DNA from: Siphonodentalium dalli
Taxonomy: Eukaryota; Mollusca; Scaphopoda; Gadilida; Siphonodentaliidae
NCBI GenBank assembly: GCA_032622095.1
Contig: CP136064.1
Location: 273,941,614 to 274,005,613, forward strand
Length of the DNA: 64,000 nucleotides
Direction: 5' to 3'
Within the stretch, counting starts at the first letter, position 1; each line of letters starts with the position of its first letter. Made by a program: the position numbers and the translations under genes. Under the pieces are notes generated by a model. It had not been told where the DNA came from. It saw only the letters and a program-made list of their open reading frames with translations, and did no database searches. Shown here piece after piece: positions 32,641 to 44,160 of this stretch.

Positions 32641-33097
32641 TAAAGGTACTCAATCCGAATTAACCCTCGCAGATTATTATTTCCTTGACTTCGGAGGTGA
32701 AAAATATTTGATTCAAGTCGAGGAACCCACAACATCAAAGCTCAGAGTGATCAGATACCGATTTTTAAAATCTATCATTTTAATTTTAAGTGGAAGTGGC
32801 CCAGCAAACAGCAGACGAGAATACTTTTTCTGACCAAATTGCAGATGAAGATAGATAATTCTAAAATCAACTGTTTTTTTGTGTTTGTCAGATGTTTGAC
32901 AAATGAGCAATATTCGTTGAGCACAAAGTTAATAAATTACAAGTTTTTGTAAATTTTATGCTATAATTGACTGCAGTTTTTTTTGGAGCAATTTATCGAT
33001 TCTGTCAACTGAAGCGGCATTTCAAAAAATCTTCTTGTTGTTGGAATCTGATGATATGGGGACTATTGATTCGGATTGAATCATTGAGGACCTTTAA
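32641..33097. mobile_element. D-family element, complete, 457 bp
   Basis: TTAAAGGTACTCAATCCGAA at the left and TTCGGATTGAATCATTGAGG + ACCTTTAA at the right. The interior includes CAACTGAAGCGGCATTTCAA, shared with 5338-5623. Confidence 0.8.
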
Positions 33098-34148
33098 GCG
33101 AAAAATATCTTTGTTGGATAAATTCACATATAATACTGAATACATTTTTATGAATAAAGGGTTACGTAGATGGGGCACAATGACTCAATGAGACATAATT
33201 TATGGCCTATGGTAGGATCCAACTTCAGTAGACGATAGGCACTTCAAAAAGGAATGAGATAATTTGCCAAATGACTATTGTTTTGGGGCTGGAGTAGATA
33301 AATAATTTAGATCAAACAAACTGATTTCATTGTGCAATAGTGGTATGTTCTGTGCATTTCCTATATGGTTACTACTTAGGGGTGACCCCTTCTGTGAAGT
33401 AGATGATAAGAAACAAGTATTAAGGGTGGTCCCAGCTCGAGATTGCATGCTTGTTCGTGACTTTTATGAGCTTTTATCGTACTCTCAGATGTCTATTAAG
33501 CATTGTGATGGTCAATAATAGTAATAGCGGAGACCTAGACTGAAATTAACAATATTGATGGAAATTTAATTCTATTTAATGCTATTTCAATTTAATTCTA
33601 TACATTACATGTCTCTTTGTCAAAAAACTTAATCATCGTTGAGAATTTTATCTAAAATTACTAATCATGCGACACATGCTGCCACTATTGGTTAATAGGC
33701 ATCTGATAGTATACAAACATTTTAATAATTGCCCGGGAGGAATGGCATTATTCTTGACAGGCATAGATACATAGATGTTCATGGCATGGTCTGAGAAAAT
33801 GCTACTAGATTAAACATTTATATGATTGCCGCATTAGTCATGTATAACTAGAAGGTCGTGACAGTTCAACTAAGTTGCCTGGAATTATTATGTTTAGCAT
33901 ACATATTATTCCAATCTCAATGTGTCAAGTCGACAATAGCAAGTACGCAGGGCTATATTTAATATTTTTTCCACAAATAGCCACTAGTTAATATATATGC
34001 TAGCCATGCTGGTCAAACTCCCGCTTAATGCTTAAGGTCTAAATCGAGAACACAGTGTTAAAATCATGAATTATTTAATATGTGAGAATGCTAAAACTTA
34101 TCACCGTGCATTATAATTATTATATTTAACTTGATGTGTCCATCACAG
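33098..34148. other. No feature recognised
   Basis: Unique-looking AT-rich sequence. A 62-residue plus ORF at 33330 has no domain I recognise. Confidence 0.45.
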
Positions 34149-34295
34149 GAAACAGAATTCATACACACAGATGGAAAGTTGGCCCAGAAGCATATCCTCT
34201 CACCAGTCACTGCGCATGAACTCTGCAGTGTGCCGAGACCAGTTGGGATTGGGAGATATCATATTCTTCTTTTCCTTCGCTCAACAAGAAGATAA
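34149..34295 (+). CDS. Possible exon, 48 residues, unknown product
   Basis: Follows a plausible acceptor (GATGTGTCCATCACAG ending 34148) and reads ETEFIHTDGKLAQKHILSPV onward to a stop at 34295. Balanced composition and lack of repeats set it apart from neighbours, but there is no homology I can name and no partner exon. A competing frame (34171-34377) is also open, so coding status is weak. Confidence 0.2.
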   Translation, partial: ETEFIHTDGKLAQKHILSPVTAHELCSVPRPVGIGRYHILLFLRSTRR

Positions 34296-35088
34296 ACGAC
34301 TCACTTTGTTAGTCAACAATTCACTGGGTTTTACATGTTTGTTACATCTGTGTGTTGACTGCTCTGTAGATGGCTAGAATTGAATTTTGACCTGAGTCAC
34401 ATTCACAGTCACAGTGAGTGGGTGAGGCTGAGCTGATAACTAAATTTACTAGTAATCTGTAATCACTAAATAACAGAACAAGTCAAATCGCGGTGGTGAT
34501 CAGTCTGCACAGACCAGTCCACATTTCACTCCAGTGACCTTCATTTTCATTTTTTTTTTCAGTCACAGATTCGTCATTGAGTTTCTTATTCCGACTGACT
34601 GATTTTCAGTTTTATTAAACTTCCAAGTTCAAAACAACTCGTTGTTGTTATTCTTCTTCTTTTGACTGCTTTGACATCAAAGTCATTCCAGTAATGGGCT
34701 CGTTGTGCTATCTTCGCTTGTGTTTTCTCGTTTGTTCTTAACGCCTACGTGCGGTGATACCGTTGTACATTTAAAATACGAGCGATAACAAGCAATTCAG
34801 TTTCAAATTTCGCAAATAAAAGAGCGCCACCATCTTGTAAAGAAAATACGTCATCATTTCCAATTAACGTTGCTATGGCTTGCCAGGGGACGTAATTTTC
34901 AAACTTTAACGGTACGGAATCTGTCGAGGTTTGCCGAATGCTATGCGCCCGTGTCAGCTAAATCCACATTAAGCATTTAATTTTGAATAAGGTTGATTTT
35001 GTGTTTCAAATTTAATAGTGTTGCTATGGGGAGGCTGATCGAAGAAGAAAAATAAATTCGTTTTATTAATTTGTCAATTCTATTCCAA
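34296..35088. other. No supported feature
   Basis: Mixed sequence with T-rich tracts (34545-34640) and slightly higher GC from 34740. No ORF or repeat of substance. Confidence 0.45.
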
Positions 35089-35146
35089 CATGGCGCCCAC
35101 CATAGGCCCCATAGGTCTGAATCGCCCGGATGTAAAAACATTTTTT

Positions 35147-35215
35147 AAGGACGACCAGCTGGGCGCAGCCCAGCCGCGCATATGTTGCGCAGCAACATAT
35201 GCGCAGGTCGTCCTT
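35147..35215. other. 69-nt perfect three-way-junction (T-shaped) palindrome
   Basis: Outer stem AAGGACGACC/GGTCGTCCTT (10 bp). Inside, stem-loop 1 is GCTGGGC-GCA-GCCCAGC (35158-35174) and stem-loop 2 is GCGCATATGTTGC-GCA-GCAACATATGCGC (35176-35204; arms 13 bp). Single unpaired A, C and A join the stems. Both loops are GCA closed by a C-G pair. There is no mismatch in 30 pairs. Flanks carry CATGGCGCCCACCAT and CATGGGCGCCGCCAT. No replication or transposase gene is nearby. Confidence 0.9.
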
Positions 35216-35728
35216 ATACTAAGTTCGCTTTCGAACATGGGCGCCGCCATCTTGAATTAGGGGCGCCACCATCTTGGATTTGAGGGACCGCCATCTTGAA
35301 ACGTCATTGCAATTAAATTAAAACTACTAAATGTTACTTTTCATATAGCCAACATAACAGTATTCATTGCGTTAAGGCATTACATGCTTTATTCTTTGAA
35401 CAATAATCATTACTTAAATCATAAATATTGTCGACCGGACTCGGGTTGCTATGCCATTCGGGAAATGTCGGAAATTTACGTAAAACTGCAAATTTTCCTT
35501 AGCCACCTCACGAAAACAACATAATTCATATCGTAAATATCTTGAATGTTTATCATATAACTAAATAAACTTTTTTTTAGTTTAGTAAATTAGTAGAAGC
35601 ATGTTCTGTAAACTGTTAGGTTACGTCATATGTTGTATCCAAAGCGACGTCATATTGGCACGCGCATTTTCATGCGAAAGTTATTGACGTTTTGACAGCG
35701 ACGCGACAAAGCACACAAAGCAGGCATA
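35216..35728. promoter_or_regulatory. Possible promoter region upstream of the signal-peptide ORF
   Basis: Contains AAAGCGACGTCATATTGGCA (35660), with a CRE-like GACGTCA core, and ACGCGACAAAGC just before the ATG at 35729. No clear TATA box at a standard distance. Two GCCATCTTG motifs near 35250-35300. Confidence 0.3.
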
Positions 35729-35842
35729 ATGTTGGCATGGTTCGCATTAGGTTTGGTTGTGTTGACGTTGTTACAAGTCCGCACTGGTATAAATGTTGCT
35801 CCATGCAATTGTAATCAAACTGACGAAATCCCAACCTATTAA
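35729..35842 (+). CDS. Small secreted-peptide-like ORF or signal-peptide first exon, 37 residues
   Basis: The ATG at 35729 opens MLAWFALGLVVLTLLQVRTG (residues 1-20), a textbook hydrophobic signal sequence. A short Cys-containing segment (NVAPCNCNQTDE) and a stop follow. Upstream GC content is higher than its surroundings. Downstream, TTGTACAGGTAGGCC (about 35858-35872) contains a donor-like CAG/GTAGG, but beyond the stop. It may be a short secreted peptide, or a first exon damaged or spliced from GGTATAAAT within the frame. Family unknown. Confidence 0.35.
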   Translation: MLAWFALGLVVLTLLQVRTGINVAPCNCNQTDEIPTY

Positions 35843-36547
35843 ATCACTATAGAATTTGTACAGGTAGGCCTACAAACAAAACATGTTCTTGGAAATTGAA
35901 TGTTCTTCCTTACTTATATTCTAATGATTTGGGTTGTGATTTGAAACAAACAAACAACCCAAATTATGAGGAGGTAAACCCGAGTTCTCACTCATAATAA
36001 CCCCAATTTCCAACCAAGGCCAAGGGTTGTGGAGGCGAGTACAACTAATATTTCATCCAAATTGAGAATGGGCATATGTGCCAGTAAAAAAAAATGGCCC
36101 CGGGGAGCCACGATCGAAAGGCTGGAAGATAGGCATTCATGTATGACTACAATATGATAATTATGAGGTACAGAAACTGTACTACAGACCCAAACCATAC
36201 CACAAGCAACCAACTTCGTGTACGGTACGTAATTGGTTATAAGAAATATTTATAGTTATTTAATCTTGACGTTCATATAAGTCAACACATATTAGTCGTG
36301 ACTGCACGGTCGTCCTTTTTACATGGAGTTCAATGCCATAATTTCTTGTTTTCATGTTGATGGGGTATAGAAATTACTGACGTCACGACTATACTTGCGT
36401 CATTTACGCAATACCGTAAAACAACCCTTTCGGGTTGTGATAACATGGCGTCACGCCATACACTGTACAAAAGGATTGTCATATATTTTATATCACAATT
36501 ATATTTTTATCATGAAATCCAACAATAGCGAACTTAAGAAAATGAGC
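35843..36547. other. No supported feature
   Basis: Contains a small hairpin AACCCTTTCGGGTT (36423-36436). Nothing else recognised. Confidence 0.4.
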
Positions 36548-36722
36548 ATGGCGGCCATCTTTGTGACGTCATCAGACCACCCAGTCGCGACCCCAGGGTG
36601 TCTAACAAATTTTTTTCTTAAGTAGAGACCATATACTGGCTCATGAACATGGTCTCTATATTTGTTCACGAATTTCCCACGGGAGCCCAAAATCGGACAT
36701 AAGCGACTCTACTAATATAGGT
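36548..36722 (-). repeat. I-family dispersed repeat, inverted copy
   Basis: Complement of 27080-27255. Includes GTGACGTCATC, TCTAACAAATTT, TCCCACGGGAG and CATAAGCGACTCTACTA. Confidence 0.7.
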
Positions 36723-38240
36723 AATTGGCTGGTGCTATTCCAACATCATTCACGCGAAAACAGCGTTTAAAAGGCTTTTAAAAATTTCAAACCGCCAAGC
36801 TTGTCTTGTATTCATTTATTGCTACATTCTTACAGCGGAGATAGCCGTTTGGATACTAATTTGTTGGTTTTGATAAGTCCATAATATGTCTTTAATAAAT
36901 TCAGTTTTATGCAATGTTTCAGCCTGAAGGTTTCAAATTGAGAGATGTCACTTACATGATTGTATTATCCTGTTTAGCAAATGGCGACCGTAAAATCAAA
37001 CAGCCTTAATAATCTTACTCCTGTCTTCTAACCAACATGAGACTTCTGTACATTCAAATAACGCCTGTATAAACGGATATCATTAGGTTTGAACAATGAA
37101 CATTCTTGTATATATAGTATCCAGCTGCTGCATGGTTGCACCGTCGTGAAAATATGCATAATCTTAGCATTAATTAAATTTCAAACAATCTTTGTGCAAA
37201 TTCCTTTAATATATTTGTTAAATCATATATATGGTGACATATGGTATCCAATGAAAACCAATTTTATGCATGCACACATTTCGTCGGATGTCGCCAAACA
37301 AAAAATGATATAGATTAGGCCACATGCAATATAAAAATTCATTTATAGATTTTCATCCAAATTTTTTCACCCACTGACCGACTCGCGAAGCGCGTCCAGT
37401 GGGTGTCTATAATCGTAGGACTCATGCGTTTCTGCTGAATTGAACTAGTGCCTATGCGTTTCTGCTGAGCTGCACTGACGTTTGATCGCAAAATAAAATT
37501 ATAATCATTATCAAAGCACACGTTTGGATAACACCGCCATAAACAGTGACATATTATGATGTTGAGCTCGTATCATCAATAAAATTAGAGTTATAACTTA
37601 TAAAACTAAGAATTACTGCTAAAGTATTTCTACCAATTGAGTAACTAGATTCAGGTTGAGCTGGAACTTGAGAACTTTTTAATTTCAACCAATTGAATTG
37701 TCGTTGGGAGTGTAAAGGGTTAAGGTTGGGAAGCAACGCAAATGACGTCATCGTAAACAAGGCGCCTCAAAATAAAATCGTACACATGTACATGTCTCGC
37801 TTCGTCTCGGAAGCTGATTTAAATTCATTCATTTTGGCTGTTTCTGTGTCCTAAGATATTAAAAACTTGCGGGATATCTTTGAATGTGCTTAGGAAGGAT
37901 TGTATTGATATCTAATTTATTGGATTTACCTCCCAAAAATGTGAGTTTAAAGCCTGCATTTGTTCAATGTGTGTTGTCAATGTCAATCTGATTCTGACAG
38001 TGACAGCGCTCGTCTGCAACTGTAATTGGCTGAATTCGCGTGTTTGAAGCAAACGTTTTCTCCACTCGATTCTCTCAAAATCCACTTTAATCTGTCAAAT
38101 TCTCTCAATAATTCTATCTAAATACATCTTAGCTATTGTTCGGATCAGATCTCCCCGTCGAGAGAGCGATATTTTTACCAAAACGACACTTGAGAAAATG
38201 ATTGTTAAATTTGTTTAAACTTTACGCTGGTTTCCGCTGG
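36723..38240. other. No feature recognised
   Basis: A short hairpin around 37368-37402 (CACCCACTGACC...GTCCAGTGGGTG) and two TGCGTTTCTGCTGA words near 37430 are the only structure seen. Confidence 0.4.
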
Positions 38241-38242
38241 AT

Positions 38243-38785
38243 TTTTATCATCGAAACAAATCAATTTCTTCCATCTAAAAGATAATTACGTGCTGGACCC
38301 TGTCGTTTTAGGAATATATAAGTATTCCACGCAGAAACACCGAGCCTAAGCTTAAAATTTAGAAAAATAACAGTTTTATCGACATAAATCAATTTGAATG
38401 GGACAATCCCATGTTAAAATTTATCATCGAAAACAATTCATTTCTTCCATCTAAAACATAATTACGCGATGGACCCTGTCATTTTAGGAATAGATAAGTA
38501 TTCCACGCAGACATATATACCAAGTCTCAGCTTAAAATTTTGAAAAATAAGAGTTTTATGGACATAAATCGTTTTGAATGGCAAATCCTATATTATTATT
38601 AAAATTTATCATCGATAAAAAATTCTTTCTGCCATCTAAAACATAATTACGTGCTGGAACCTGTCATTTTAGGAATATATAAGTATTTCACCCAGACACA
38701 CCAAGTCTCAGCTTAAAATTTTGAAAAATAAGAGTTTTATCGACATAAATCGATTTGAATGGGAAATCCTGTGTTAAATAAATTT
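38243..38785 (+). repeat. Three tandem units of about 180 bp
   Basis: Unit starts near 38243, 38417 and 38604. Shared words: CCATCTAAAACATAATTACG, GGACCCTGTCATTTTAGGAA, AAGTATTCCACGCAGA and GTTTTATCGACATAAATC. No ORF. Confidence 0.9.
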
Positions 38786-38844
38786 TAGGGCCCTGCGAAT
38801 GTTTTCTGAGGGTACATATTTGACAATTTCTACCTGATAATTGT

Positions 38845-39610
38845 GCGACAGTACAGTCGCATTACTTTATAAGTCAACATTGGTCACTATCACTCGACAA
38901 ATTTATTTTGGTCGATCGTATCAACCCCTATTTTTCCCACATATACTATAGGCTGACTAAGTGTCAACATTGGTCTTTATCGCTCTACTAATTTATATTG
39001 TTTCATCAGTATTAACCGCATATCCAATTATCCACTGTGTGGCACATGTAACCAACCCAACTCTAATCCCGGTCCAATTTATTTATTTTTTCATCGGTAT
39101 AGTCGAGTTATGTACATATTTTTATCATGTGATCAATACTTATATCTATGGTATTACGTGTACTATGGCGTATATGTATATCAATTGCTATTCCTTTCTA
39201 TATAATTATGGTGCCATATTTTAATATTGAGATAATTTCAGACCCCCCCCCCCAATTTTATACAATTGTCTCTACAGTACAGTCGCGATGCATTACATGG
39301 CAACATTGATCACTATAGCTCTACTAATTTATGTCAGTTCATCGTATGAACTCCTTTTACTCCATATAACCAACCCAACATCTAATCCCGGCCCAAATTA
39401 TAATTTTTCTTTTCATCGGTATAGTTGTGTTATATACATATTTTATAATTTGATTCTAATTTTCATTGTACCACTATAGAAGTCGATAAATAACTATTCT
39501 GGCACTATATAGAGATAATTAAGTTTCTGACCCCCCTATTTTATAGCCTTGTCGCAACAATAGAGTTGAGATGCATAATATATCAACATTGGTCATTATC
39601 GCTCTTCAAA
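38845..39610 (+). repeat. Degenerate tandem repeat, four units of uneven length
   Basis: Units share (TCTACA)GTACAGTCGC, CAACATTGGTCACTATC, CTCTACTAATTTATAT and later TTTTTTCATCGGTATAG. Unit starts near 38848, 38955, 39276 and 39559. Short plus ORFs beginning MSTLVFIALLIY and MATLITIALLIY are the repeat read in frame. Confidence 0.7.
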
Positions 39611-39894
39611 TCTATATCGGTATCAACCCGTATCGCCCACCCCTCCTCAATTTTTTCATTTGTATTATAGACTCGTTACCTATACATTTTATCATTTGAT
39701 AATGATTTGTATTCTGTATTTCTCTTCTGTTCAACAATGCCAAAATCATAACGGTGCAATGCCTTGATACATTTGCTTCAACATGCTGAGTTCCGCTGCA
39801 GACGAAACAAAACTGACAACATTTTGAAATATAAACAGGCTTCAAACTCACCAAAACCAAAGGTCCCAAGTCAAGGTCCAAAATCCCCAACACA

Positions 39895-40160
39895 CTGTTG
39901 TGAGGTATAATGATAACCATCTAAATAACCAATATAAGGATGTGAGATATAATGATAACTCCATCTAAATAACCAATACAATGATGCGAGGTTTAATTAT
40001 AACTCCATCTACATAACCTGCAATATAAGGATGTGAGGTTTAAGTGATAACCCCATCCACATAACCAATATAAGGATGTGAGGTTTAATGATAACCCCAT
40101 CCGCATAACCAATATAAGGATGTGAGCTTAATGATAACTCCATCCACATAACTACTAAAT
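39895..40160 (+). repeat. Tandem repeat of about 45 bp, six units
   Basis: Unit phrase TAATGATAACTCCATCTACA + TAACCAATATAAGGATGTGA + GGTT, diverged by a few bases between copies. Confidence 0.85.
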
Positions 40161-40479
40161 ATGTCTGAAAATTAAACCAAAACAATTAAATTCCATGATG
40201 GCGTCCAATATGGACTACCCAATTCTGCTCCAAAAACATGTATTTTTCATATATGGATGTTTATGGGGAGAAACCGATTATTTCAATGACATTTTAATTC
40301 ACTTGGGGCCAAAAGCCGACCTACATGTACGGGAGCGCGTTTCGAGCGCGACTGTATCTTCAGCATATGTGCATCTTTAATAAGCCAACAATTGGAATCC
40401 CAACAGAGAACATTGGCGTCGGTCACTTGCGCATAGACATCATTGATGATCTCTATGGGAAACAAAAGTAATAGACAAT

Positions 40480-40930
40480 TTCGATTAACCGCAATAACTT
40501 AAGGAATCTCTAATTGCGCTTAAGCCCAATGAGCATGCAATAAGACATTCCTTATTATGCTTAACCGCAATTACTTCCCATTGCACTTAAACACAATTAA
40601 TGTCTCTCTCATTAGATCACCCTTCTGCAAATAGTAGAATTATCCTATATTTGTTCAACCCATTGTACCATGGAGATGGACTACACCACCTGAATTATAA
40701 GGAGTTTATGTACTATATATAATATATTATTCCTTATTAAGAGATTCATTATTGGGCTTTATCAGCGCAATTTGAATATTCTTCATTGCGCGTAAGCGCA
40801 ATTAAATATTCCCTTATTGCACTTAAGCACAATAGAGATTCCCTTATTGAGCTTATTTAAGTGTAATAAGGAACATCCCTTATTGTGCTTAAGCACAATT
40901 AGCTCTTCTTGCGCTTAATTAAAAAAAAGA
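40480..40930. repeat. CTTAAG palindrome array I (arms CAAT/ATTG)
   Basis: Short palindromes such as TTGTGCTTAAGCACAA (40883), TTGCACTTAAGCACAA (40828), AATTGCGCTTAAGCCCAAT (40512) and TTGCGCGTAAGCGCAA (40786), joined by (A/T)CCCTTATTG spacers. Four CTTAAG cores are intact, others are mutated. Spacing is irregular. Confidence 0.8.
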
Positions 40931-41464
40931 GCTATAATTGTATTGTAACTATTGGTTTGTCCTTTAATATTTCCATACATCATGCCCACATATATTATAA
41001 TAGAATAGTACTATTATTATTAATAGTGCTCGTAGTAGTTAATACCACCTTACCGTTAATATTCTAGCATGGTTAGTTTCAAAATCATAACGTTAATTGT
41101 TATTACTATTTGTGTGTACTGTATATGTACATCAGTCATCAATTGAGAAACTGCCTCGATGAATACCTACCATAAATGGTGGGTTATTCCCACATTCAAG
41201 CTGTTTGACCCCCCCCCCCTTGATAGCTTATCAATACCACTCAGGACAGTGGGTGTTTTTCCTCAATTAATTGAATTTCTTGTTTCAGATGTTGGGGTGG
41301 GCAGGCAGGCGAAATTTATTTTTTATTTTAATTTTAAGACAATATCAGTATTGAATGCAAGATCAGTCCAAAAGTCAACTAATAGTTTAATTGGTGATAG
41401 GAAGTATACTATTGCATTGTCTTATGTAACTTGATGGTATATATCCGCTACCACTACGGACGAA

Positions 41465-41692
41465 ATATGCCCTATCATTAACTCGCGGCCATTTTGGATC
41501 TACCTGGTCCGGTTCCGTGGTTTCATAGATTCATCCAGCCCCGGTTCCGTGGTTTCAGTGCTACAGGTCAAAGTTTTGGAGTAGCATTTCCATATATGGA
41601 GCTTTTGAATTATTCATGACTCCCATATATATATAAACACGGAACCGGACCTGGTGGATCCAAATGGCCGCGAGTTAGTGATAGGGCATATA
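41465..41692. mobile_element. K: 228-bp inverted-repeat MITE
   Basis: TATGCCCTATCATTAACTCG + CGGCCATTTTGGATC at the left is mirrored by GATCCAAATGGCCGCGAGTT + AGTGATAGGGCATA at the right, continuing with GGTCCGGTTCCGTG. The left arm has a second GGTTCCGTGGTTTCA copy. Confidence 0.85.
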
Positions 41693-41718
41693 ATGTAATG
41701 AAAGTGTCAATGACACTG

Positions 41719-42890
41719 TAGCTCAACTTGAAAAGGGGACATTGCCATGGTTTACAGTCAATGGAGCGATTAGAAATGCGGAAAGTTCAAATGTCTAAGT
41801 AATACTAGAAGTCATCATGGAGATATATATATAAAAAGTAAAATACAAGATGGCTGCTGACGGCAATATTTTCCACTGAAATTCAAAAACATTAATTTTG
41901 ATAGCTCCCATCTAGTGGTCACACCGAAGATCAATATGAAGTTTGGTGACAACGGCATGAGGGCTGTGGTCTGTAGAGTGTGCCAAAGGATTTAGTGACG
42001 CAAAGAGTAAAATCCAAGACGGCTGATATGTTTTTTTAAAAGTTGATGACTCCAATCTAGTGGTCACCGGGAAGAACCATATGAAGTTTATTGATGATTA
42101 ATGTCGTCTGTTGGGTCTGCAAAATGATTCAGTCATAAAGAGTAAAATCCAAGATGGTCGCTGGAAAAAGTTAAATGCCACCCATCTTGTGGTCATCCAG
42201 AAGATCCATATGAAGTTTGGCGACGATCAGATGAGGGATGTGGTCTGTAGGGTGTGCCAAAGGATTTAGTAATGAAAAGAGTAAAATCCAAGATGACTGC
42301 CGGCAGCCATGTTTTATGGCCGAATGACCCCAAAATGACTCGTTCCCATCTACGTGTCAATGTTAACATGCTCCATATGAAGTTTGGTGATGATCGGGTC
42401 AGAGATGTGACCTGCAGAATATGCTAACGGATTTAGTCATGCAAAGAATAAAATCCAAGATGGCCACTGGCAGCCACGTTTTTTAACAGAAGTCCTGAGA
42501 AGTCGGGGTGAAAAGGGTAAGCCCCCACCCGGAGGCCACCCCGAGGATCCATGTGAAGTTGTTGTGACTATAGGATGAGGAATGTGGCCTGTAGGGTGTG
42601 CTAAAGGATTTGGGCATACACAGAGTAAAATCCAAGATGGCTGCCAGCGACCATATTTGTCATAAAAAATTATGGGCTGCAAGATGTGCCGATGGATTCA
42701 AATGTGAATTCAAAGATCGCAACTGGCGGCCATGTTTTTAATGAAATTAATTTTAATGAAGTTTGGGTGACCATCGGGTGAGGGATGTGGCCTGCAGGGT
42801 GTGCCAAAAAAAAATTGTTGACAGACGCACAAATACATGGAAGACCAACCCATGGCAATATCTCAAACTTGATTTTGTCAAGTTGAGCTA
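41719..42890. mobile_element. J-family 1.2-kb element with internal tandem units
   Basis: Left end GTAGCTCAACTTGA...ACATTGCCATGG; right end CCATGGCAATATC...TCAAGTTGAGCTA. The interior is about seven diverged units of 110-150 bp, each with AAATCCAAGATGGCTGCCGG, then CATATGAAGTTTGGTGA and GAGGGATGTGGCCTGTAGGG. A second, partial copy lies at 51240-51660. Confidence 0.8.
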
Positions 42891-43082
42891 AAAACGTATT
42901 TAAAATATTCATTAAAGGCCCAATTATTTTTTTTATTGTGCCTTGATATACGGTTTTAATAACAATCTATGCCACAAAATATGATTAAAATACCATAATT
43001 CATCACCATTTGGAATGTCTGTGTCTCGTAAGGTGGCCATAGAGTAATAGAAAATAGCTGAAATAATAAAATACCCCCCCCC

Positions 43083-43190
43083 CACCTTTGGCTCCCATAA
43101 TGCAACAGAATTCCAACTAAAGATGTATGTTCAATGGAAGGGGAATAACTCTATATATATATATAGAGTTATTCCCCTTCCATTGAAAAT
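43083..43190. repeat. L-family repeat ending in a perfect 56-bp palindrome
   Basis: TTTGGCTCCCATAATGCAAC leads to a zero-loop palindrome at 43131-43186 (arm TCAATGGAAGGGGAATAACT + CTATATAT). The 16093-16180 relative has the same layout with a CTTAAG centre. Confidence 0.85.
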
Positions 43191-43192
43191 AA

Positions 43193-43275
43193 TTTAACTT
43201 TAGTGATGCGAGCCTGCTGTACGGGTTAGCATCCCTATATTCACTCTTTGCATGGGGACCTCATTCGGTAAAATT
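43193..43275. repeat. C-family hairpin fragment
   Basis: TTTAGTGATGCGAGCCTGCT and TTCACTCTTTGCATGGGGAC + CTCATTC. Corresponds to the second hairpin of C3 (17723-17800) within the segmental duplication. Confidence 0.65.
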
Positions 43276-43498
43276 TTATGTCCGCCATCAAATTTTAAGA
43301 CCTGCCATAGAGAATGGATATTCAGCACTGTCTTATCCACAGATTCCTGAAACATGTCCATGTCGTTTTTGAGCACCGTAGTTCATGTTATTTTGATGTA
43401 AACATATTTTTATTTCCAAATCCAAACAATTGACATAATACACAGATGACATAAATATATAAGAGTTAATGTTATTTTATACACATATTCCCAGTGTT

Positions 43499-43767
43499 TG
43501 AACCCTTTCATGATGGGAGCTGCGCTGGTGCAGCATTAAATATCATGTGCCAGTGCATTTTCTTATATATGCAAGTCTCCCATAGGGTGCCTCGCATATA
43601 TAAGAGAATACCTGGCTTACACGGTCAAGGTAAATACACTGGCTTACACGGCCAATGTATTTTCTTATATATGCGATGCTCCCCATGGGAGACTCGCATA
43701 TATAAGAGAATGCATTGTCACAGGGTTTTCGCATAATTTCAGGAAGCTCGAGTCATGGAAGGGTTAA
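43499..43767. mobile_element. B1-family double-hairpin element
   Basis: Target copies TGAA (43499-43502, mutated TTAA) and TTAA (43764-43767). Ends CCCTTTCATGATGGGAGCTG and AGTCATGGAAGGG. The empty site lies in a tandem copy at 19716-19735 (CCAGTGTTTTATGACTCAAG). Confidence 0.9.
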
Positions 43768-43975
43768 GACCCAAGTTCACTCAATATATAGTGTGGAGTT
43801 TGGTTTCTGAACACTTGATCGGGGAAACATGGCCATATAGTATCCTTTTTTTAGGAACCGCAATGGAAATAAGCCACCTCCTTGCCATACATGTATATAT
43901 CTCAACATAATGTGGAGTCTGGTTTGCGGTCACTGTGAGGGCTGACGAGAAACATGCCCATTGAATGTCGTTTTT

Positions 43976-44160
43976 TAGCACCGTAGTTCATGTTCGCATA
44001 TCCACCGATTTCCATCTGCTCAAACGGCTCCCGTTTCGCCAGTGATTAACCCACGAAAAAGATAATAACTAAGGAAAGAGAGAAGAACTAATGCACCTAT
44101 GATGATAATTGCAAGGACGACGTTGATACATATTATAGTTATCTTCCAAGTCTTCATGCC
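43976..44160 (-). pseudogene. Broken paralogue of the transmembrane/tail exon
   Basis: Same acceptor context (TTTACTTTATTTCAG before 44160) and a hydrophobic helix (IICINVVLAIIIIGALVLL). A deletion then removes the basic and Ser/Asn-rich part, and the frame is lost before GGYANMNYG, which survives in another frame near 43985. Confidence 0.65.
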
